Below are positions 58,840 through 64,000 of a stretch of 64,000 bases of DNA, piece by piece. The stretch comes from Candidatus Denitrolinea symbiosum (lineage in GTDB: Bacteria > Chloroflexota > Anaerolineae > Anaerolineales > Villigracilaceae), in NCBI GenBank assembly GCA_017312345.1, contig BLAA01000001.1, forward strand, positions 2,046,001-2,110,000, in the 5' to 3' direction. How positions within the stretch are numbered: the first letter of the stretch is position 1; each line of letters begins with the position of its first letter. A model generated the notes under the pieces. The model was not told the DNA's origin. It worked only from the letters and a program-made list of their open reading frames with translations, and did no database searches. The position numbers were made by a program, and so were the translations under genes.

Positions 58840-60189
58840 ATGTTTAACCTTCCCGATTCTGAAATCCTCCCGCTTTCCAGGGAACACGTCTTCTACACCT
58901 GGTCGGCTCAGGCCAAAGTGAACCCCATCGCGGTCAAACGCGCCAAAGGGGTCTACTTTTGGGACGTGGACAACAAACGCTACCTCGACTTCAACTCGAT
59001 GACGATGTGCGTCAACATCGGACACGGCGACGAACGCGTCATCCGGGCGATGCAGGAACAGGCGGCGGAACTACCCTACGCCGCGCCGGGCATGACGACG
59101 AGAATCCGCGCCATCGCCAGCAAGGCCCTCGCGGACATCACCCCCGGCGGGCGGCTGATTAAAATCCTTTTCACCCTCGGCGGGGCGGACGCGAATGAGA
59201 ACGCCATCAAACTGGCGCGCGGCTACACCGGCCGCTTCAAAATCCTGACGCGTTACCGCTCCTATCACGGCGCGACGATGGGCGCGATGGCCGCCACTGG
59301 CGACCCGCGCCGTCACGCCTGGGAGCCGGGGACGATGCCCGGCGTGGTCCACTTCCTCGACCCGTATCGCTACCGCTCCACTTTCCACCGCCTCAACCCC
59401 GACATTTCGGAGGAAGACTTTACCCGCGATTATCTCAACCACCTCGAAGAGATCATCCGCTACGAGGGACCCGAAACCATCGCCGCAATTTTGATGGAAT
59501 CGGTCACGGGGACGAATGGCGTCATCATCCCGCCCGAAGGCTACATGCAGGGCGTGCGCGCGTTGTGCGACAAATATGGCATCGTGATGATCGCCGACGA
59601 GGTGATGAGCGGTTTCGGGCGCACGGGGAAGTGGTTCGCCGTCGAACATTGGGACGTCGTCCCGGACATCATAACGATGGCGAAGGGACTCACGTCCGCG
59701 TACGCGCCGCTGGGCGCGGTGGCGATGAAGCCCGAGATCGCCGCGGCCTTCGACCAGCGTGTGTTCGAGGGCGGGCTGACGTACACGTCGCATCCCGTCT
59801 CGTTGGCGGCGGCGGTGGCGAATATCCATGTGATGAGGGAGGATAAACTCGTCGAACGCGCGGCCGCTTTGGGTCCGGTTTTGAAGCGGATGTTGAACGA
59901 CCTCGGGGAGGCGCATCCCTCCGTCGGCGATGTCCGCTCGATCGGGCTGTTCGGCATCGTCGAATTGGTGCGCGACCGAAAGACGAAGGAACCGATGGCG
60001 CCGTGGAACGGAACGTCGCCGGAGATGGCCGCGTTGCGGAAGTATTGTCTCGACCATGGCCTCTTCTTAAGTACGCACTGGCACACGGCGCTGGTCATCC
60101 CGCCTTTGATCATTGACGAGGCGCAGTTGGCGGAGGGGATGTCGGTGTTGAGCGAAGCGTTGGATTTTGCCGACGAGGCTGCTAAATGA
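58840..60189 (+). CDS. Class III aminotransferase (omega-aminotransferase type)
   Basis: 449 residues from the ATG at 58840. YLDFNSMTMCVNIGHGDERVI, the GGADANENAIKLARGYTGRFKI cofactor region, MIADEVMSGFGRTGKW and ITMAKGLTSAYAPLGAV with the PLP Lys fit fold-type I class III aminotransferases. They transfer a distal amino group (taurine, GABA, beta-alanine and similar) to pyruvate or 2-oxoglutarate; the exact donor is not clear. A possible -10 TACGAT lies at 58806. The stop overlaps the next gene by 4 nt (ATGA). Confidence 0.9.
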   Translation: MFNLPDSEILPLSREHVFYTWSAQAKVNPIAVKRAKGVYFWDVDNKRYLDFNSMTMCVNIGHGDERVIRAMQEQAAELPYAAPGMTTRIRAIASKALADITPGGRLIKILFTLGGADANENAIKLARGYTGRFKILTRYRSYHGATMGAMAATGDPRRHAWEPGTMPGVVHFLDPYRYRSTFHRLNPDISEEDFTRDYLNHLEEIIRYEGPETIAAILMESVTGTNGVIIPPEGYMQGVRALCDKYGIVMIADEVMSGFGRTGKWFAVEHWDVVPDIITMAKGLTSAYAPLGAVAMKPEIAAAFDQRVFEGGLTYTSHPVSLAAAVANIHVMREDKLVERAAALGPVLKRMLNDLGEAHPSVGDVRSIGLFGIVELVRDRKTKEPMAPWNGTSPEMAALRKYCLDHGLFLSTHWHTALVIPPLIIDEAQLAEGMSVLSEALDFADEAAK

Positions 60190-62180
60190 ATTTGTCCTAC
60201 GCGACCTGGTTGACGGTATCTGGCGTGGTGGCCCTGCTGGTGGCTGGGTCGGCCTGGAAACGCCGCTCCGCGCCGGTCGCGCCCGCCTTGTTCGCATTGA
60301 TGATCTCGCTGGCGTTCTGGTCGCTGACCTATGCCGTCTCCTGGGTCGTCCCGTCCGACGCGGCGGGGATCTTTTGGCTGAAGCTGACCTACCTGGGAGC
60401 CGCCACCGCGCCGCTGGCTTTCTTCGTCCTGGTCCTTTATTTTGTGGATCGCTACGCCTGGTTGACGAGAAAAGCGTATATTCTGCTGATAGCCATCCCG
60501 GCGTTGACCATTTTGCTGTTGTGGACGGACCCCTGGCACCATTTATTCTTTGGCAATTATCCGGTGGTCGAGAGAGGCTCAATTTACAACGGCGGGCCGT
60601 GGTTCTATATTAATTTGTCGTATTCATACGCCCTGGTCATGGCGGGATTCTATTTGCTGGCGCGGGCGTTTCTGCGCTCTTCGCAGTTCTATCGGGGGCA
60701 AACGCGCCTCATGCTGATCGGGGCGTTCGTGCCCTGGCTGGCGAATTTCTTCATGTTCTTTGGACAACGCGCCATGACCCGCCTGGATTTGACGCCGGTG
60801 GCGTTCACGTTCACGGGGCTGCTCTTTGCGTATGGCATCTTCGGCTATCGCCTGATGGACCTGATCCCGGTCAGCCGCGATGTGTTGGTGGAGAATATGG
60901 ACGACGCCATCCTGGTGGCGGATACCGACTGGCGCGTGGTGGATATCAACCCGAAGGCGCTCGAACTTGCCAATCCCGGGCTGAACACCCCCATCGGCAA
61001 GCCGCTGGGAGAAGTGTTTTCCCGCTGGCGTCATATTTTTTCCAATATTTCGGATGCGGACAACCAGCTGGAAGTCAAACTGGATCTCCCTCCTTTTTCC
61101 ACCCTGGACCTGCGCATTGCCGCCGTGAAGGACCGTCAAGGTCAGGCGGTGGGGAAACTGGTCACCTGGCGCGATATCAGCCCGCTCAAGCAGGTCGAAG
61201 AGAAATTGCGGATCTTCTTCCACGCGGTGGAGCAGAATCCCGTCGCGGTTTTGATCACCGATCCCGATGGGCGCATTGAATATATCAATCCCCGCCTGAC
61301 GCAGCTGACCGGGTACAGTCTGGACGAAGTACGCGGAAAGAATCCGCGCATTTTGCAATCGGGCGAGACGCCCCTGGAACTCTACGAAAACTTGTGGAAT
61401 ACGATCAAGGAAGGACGGGTCTGGGAGGGCGAAGTGCTGGATCGGAAAAAGAACGGGGAAGTGTACTGGGTCTACGAACTGATCGCGCCGGTGCTGGACA
61501 AGAACGGGAACGTGACGAATTTCATCGCCATGCAGCAGGACATCACCTTAAGCAAAAACACCGAGATGGAACTGCGTATTGTCAACGAACGCCTGCAGGC
61601 CAAACTGGAGGAAGTGGAACGGCTCCACGAACAACTGCGGGAAGAGTCCATTCGAGACGGGCTGACGCGCCTGTTCAACCGCCGTTACATGGAAGAGACG
61701 CTCGAACGGGAGATTTCGCGCAACGAGCGCGAACCGCGTTCTGTCAGCGTGGTGATGATGGACGTGGACCTGTTCAAGACCATCAACGATTCCTTCGGGC
61801 ATCAGGGCGGGGACGCCGTCCTGCAAACGCTGGGGACGATGCTGCTGGAAAACACGCGTCTCAGCGACATCGCCTGTCGCTACGGCGGCGATGAAATGCT
61901 GGTGGTGCTGCCGGGCGCCACGCGCGAGGTGGCGTGCGCCCGGGCTGAAGAGTGGCGGGCGGCCTTCTCGCAGATGACCTTTACGTTCGGCGGAAAAACA
62001 ATGCGGACGACGCTCTCCCTGGGCGTCGCCTCCTTCCCGGACCAGGCGCGCTCCTCGTCCGAATTGCTGATCGCGGCCGATAAAGCGCTGTATTGGGCGA
62101 AGATGAATCGCAACCTGGTGGTGGCTTACGATTCAGCCAAAATGTTGGGCCAGACGAGCCGCTCGGACGACATCCGGTAG
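60186..62180 (+). CDS. 7TM-PAS-PAS-GGDEF protein
   Basis: 664 residues. Seven N-terminal membrane helices (about 1-225, of the His-kinase 7TM type), a PAS-like domain (230-345), a second PAS with PAC (350-465: ILQSGETPLELYENLWNTIKEG) and a GGDEF domain. The motif reads GGDEM at 567-571 instead of GGDEF, with DVDLFKTINDSFGHQGGD intact. Substitution of the final Phe is tolerated in some active cyclases, so activity is plausible. Its start overlaps the aminotransferase stop, so the two are coupled. Confidence 0.9.
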   Translation: MNLSYATWLTVSGVVALLVAGSAWKRRSAPVAPALFALMISLAFWSLTYAVSWVVPSDAAGIFWLKLTYLGAATAPLAFFVLVLYFVDRYAWLTRKAYILLIAIPALTILLLWTDPWHHLFFGNYPVVERGSIYNGGPWFYINLSYSYALVMAGFYLLARAFLRSSQFYRGQTRLMLIGAFVPWLANFFMFFGQRAMTRLDLTPVAFTFTGLLFAYGIFGYRLMDLIPVSRDVLVENMDDAILVADTDWRVVDINPKALELANPGLNTPIGKPLGEVFSRWRHIFSNISDADNQLEVKLDLPPFSTLDLRIAAVKDRQGQAVGKLVTWRDISPLKQVEEKLRIFFHAVEQNPVAVLITDPDGRIEYINPRLTQLTGYSLDEVRGKNPRILQSGETPLELYENLWNTIKEGRVWEGEVLDRKKNGEVYWVYELIAPVLDKNGNVTNFIAMQQDITLSKNTEMELRIVNERLQAKLEEVERLHEQLREESIRDGLTRLFNRRYMEETLEREISRNEREPRSVSVVMMDVDLFKTINDSFGHQGGDAVLQTLGTMLLENTRLSDIACRYGGDEMLVVLPGATREVACARAEEWRAAFSQMTFTFGGKTMRTTLSLGVASFPDQARSSSELLIAADKALYWAKMNRNLVVAYDSAKMLGQTSRSDDIR

Positions 62181-62250
62181 GCCGGGCGTAATAAGCGTTG
62201 GGGACGAGGCGTCTTTCACAACGGAAAAATAACATACACAGGATGATCTC

Positions 62251-63183
62251 ATGTCTCAGGAAAATCACACAAAAATATTGATCCTCGGCTCCGGCCCGGC
62301 CGGCTTCTCGGCCGCGCTTTACGCGGCGCGGGCGGAGCTGGCCCCCGTACTTTTGACCGGCTCCCAGCTGGGCGGGCAGGCCGCGTTGACCTACACCATC
62401 GAGAACTACCCCGGTTTTCCCGGCGGCGTCGGCGGGGCGGAATTGGGCGAGTTGTTTCAGAAGCAGGCGGAATACTTCGGGACGCGCGTGGAGTTCGACA
62501 CGGCGAACAAAGTGGACCTGTCGGCGCGGCCGTTCAAGGTCGCGACCGACGCGGGGGAGTACGAGGCCGATACGTTGATCGTCACGACGGGCGCCAGTCC
62601 GATCCACCTCGACGTCCCGGGCGAGGACGCGCTGCTCGGACGCGGCGTTTCGTATTGCGCCACCTGCGACGGCGCGTTCTTCAAGGATAAGAAAGTGGTC
62701 GTCGTCGGCGGCGGGGACAGCGCGCTGGAGGAAGGCCTGTTCCTGACGCGTTACGCCTCGTCCGTGACCATTGTCCACCGCCGCGACGAGTTGCGCGCCG
62801 GCGCGATCTTGCAGATGCGCGCCAAGGAACACCCCAAAGTGCAGTTCATCTGGGATACGGTCGTGACGGAGATTCTCGGCGCAGACAAGACGGAGGCCGT
62901 GCGCTTGAAGAACGTGAAGACCGGCGAAGAGACGGTCTTCGATGCGGACGGCATCTTCATCTTCATCGGCCATACGCCGAACACGGAGATCTTCCAGGGG
63001 CAGTTGAAACTGGACGACCGCGGCTATATCGAGGTGGATCACTTGATGCAGACCAGCGTCCCCGGCGTGTTCGCAGCGGGCGAGGCGGCGGACCCGCATT
63101 TCCGGCAGGTGGTCACCTCGGCTGGGATGGGAGCCGCGGCCGCCATCCAGGCGACGCGCTTCCTCGAAGCGGAGACCGGTTGA
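62251..63183 (+). CDS. trxB: Thioredoxin reductase
   Basis: 310 residues. FAD-binding GSGPAGFSAALYAARA at the N-terminus, redox-active Cys136-Ala-Thr-Cys139 in YCATCDGAFF, NADPH site VVVGGGDSALEEGLFL, and GVFAAGEAADPHFRQVVTSAGMG at the C-terminus. Length and motifs are those of low-molecular-weight TrxB. It transfers electrons from NADPH to thioredoxin. GAAA-rich leader without strong ribosome-binding site; terminator downstream. Confidence 0.95.
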   Translation: MSQENHTKILILGSGPAGFSAALYAARAELAPVLLTGSQLGGQAALTYTIENYPGFPGGVGGAELGELFQKQAEYFGTRVEFDTANKVDLSARPFKVATDAGEYEADTLIVTTGASPIHLDVPGEDALLGRGVSYCATCDGAFFKDKKVVVVGGGDSALEEGLFLTRYASSVTIVHRRDELRAGAILQMRAKEHPKVQFIWDTVVTEILGADKTEAVRLKNVKTGEETVFDADGIFIFIGHTPNTEIFQGQLKLDDRGYIEVDHLMQTSVPGVFAAGEAADPHFRQVVTSAGMGAAAAIQATRFLEAETG

Positions 63184-63201
63184 GCGTAGGCGTGAAGCGA
63201 G

Positions 63202-63243
63202 GAGAGACTTTTCCGAATCGGACGGAAGAGTCTCTCTTTTTGT
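63202..63243 (+). terminator. Intrinsic terminator after trxB
   Basis: GAGAGACT-TTTCCG and CGGAAG-AGTCTCTC pair, followed by TTTTTGT. Confidence 0.85.
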
Positions 63244-63313
63244 CGGAATGTCATGTATTTGTATCCCAAAAAAGTGACAAATTCGACTTTTCGCGCGTCA
63301 AAGTCTGGAATAG

Positions 63314-64000
<687 letters not shown>

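Overview
This GC-rich window (roughly 60% G+C by eye) looks like chromosomal DNA of a Chloroflexota bacterium, most likely class Anaerolineae. That placement is an inference. It rests on the gene mix (VanW and LCP envelope proteins, two FemAB-type transferases, YtxH, PAQR, a SpoIIE/STAS partner switch, a fused FAD/[2Fe-2S] molybdenum hydroxylase subunit), on the many short dispersed repeats, and on -10 boxes lying right against start codons. No rRNA, tRNA, CRISPR array, phage or complete insertion sequence was seen.

Layout. 1-2530: the 3' part of an EF-G-like gene and a divergent SNase-like protein. 2624-11345: a lasso-peptide-type RiPP locus. It holds a cyclase (C), a large secreted gingipain-type C25 peptidase, a precursor (A), an HPr-kinase-like protein, a PqqD/RRE protein (B1) interrupted by an in-frame amber codon, and a B2 leader peptidase. 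C and the C25 gene each have their own leader, and the two leaders share a spaced motif, so two transcripts may be co-regulated. 11380-15484: STAS, anti-sigma-type kinase and GAF-SpoIIE phosphatase, a partner-switching module with no sigma factor beside it. 15595-23990: RidA, then a surface-polysaccharide/envelope run (GT2, phosphoglycosyl transferase, epimerase, CapD-like dehydratase, FemAB), a HicBA toxin-antitoxin pair and a second FemAB. 24016-31945: D-cysteine desulfhydrase-like enzyme, VanZ-like protein, penicillin acylase, membrane glycosyltransferase-like protein, PAQR protein, methyltransferase, YtxH. 31965-39140 (minus strand): small membrane proteins, an EF2563/YqeB-type molybdenum-hydroxylase accessory protein, DUF1361, alpha/beta hydrolase and a xanthine-dehydrogenase-type enzyme. 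39270-45897: class I aldolase, NUDIX, a TrpB-fold PLP enzyme, a PAS-GGDEF protein and an AT-rich HNH endonuclease that looks acquired. 46150-64000: Ser/Thr kinase with beta-propeller, phospholipase D lipoprotein, HerA-like ATPase, isoprenylcysteine-methyltransferase-like protein, VanW, Trm112/HEAT/LCP genes, aminotransferase plus 7TM-PAS-GGDEF, thioredoxin reductase and a truncated malate dehydrogenase.

The most unusual content is (i) the lasso locus with an embedded C25 peptidase, a nonsense codon in B1 and a paired leader motif, and (ii) an invasion of genes and spacers by short repeats. The repeats include at least eight period-7 tandem arrays of unrelated sequence, several inside coding regions, and palindromic elements that insert the same peptide in the same frame in unrelated proteins. 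All calls come from reading sequence and translations; no database search was run.
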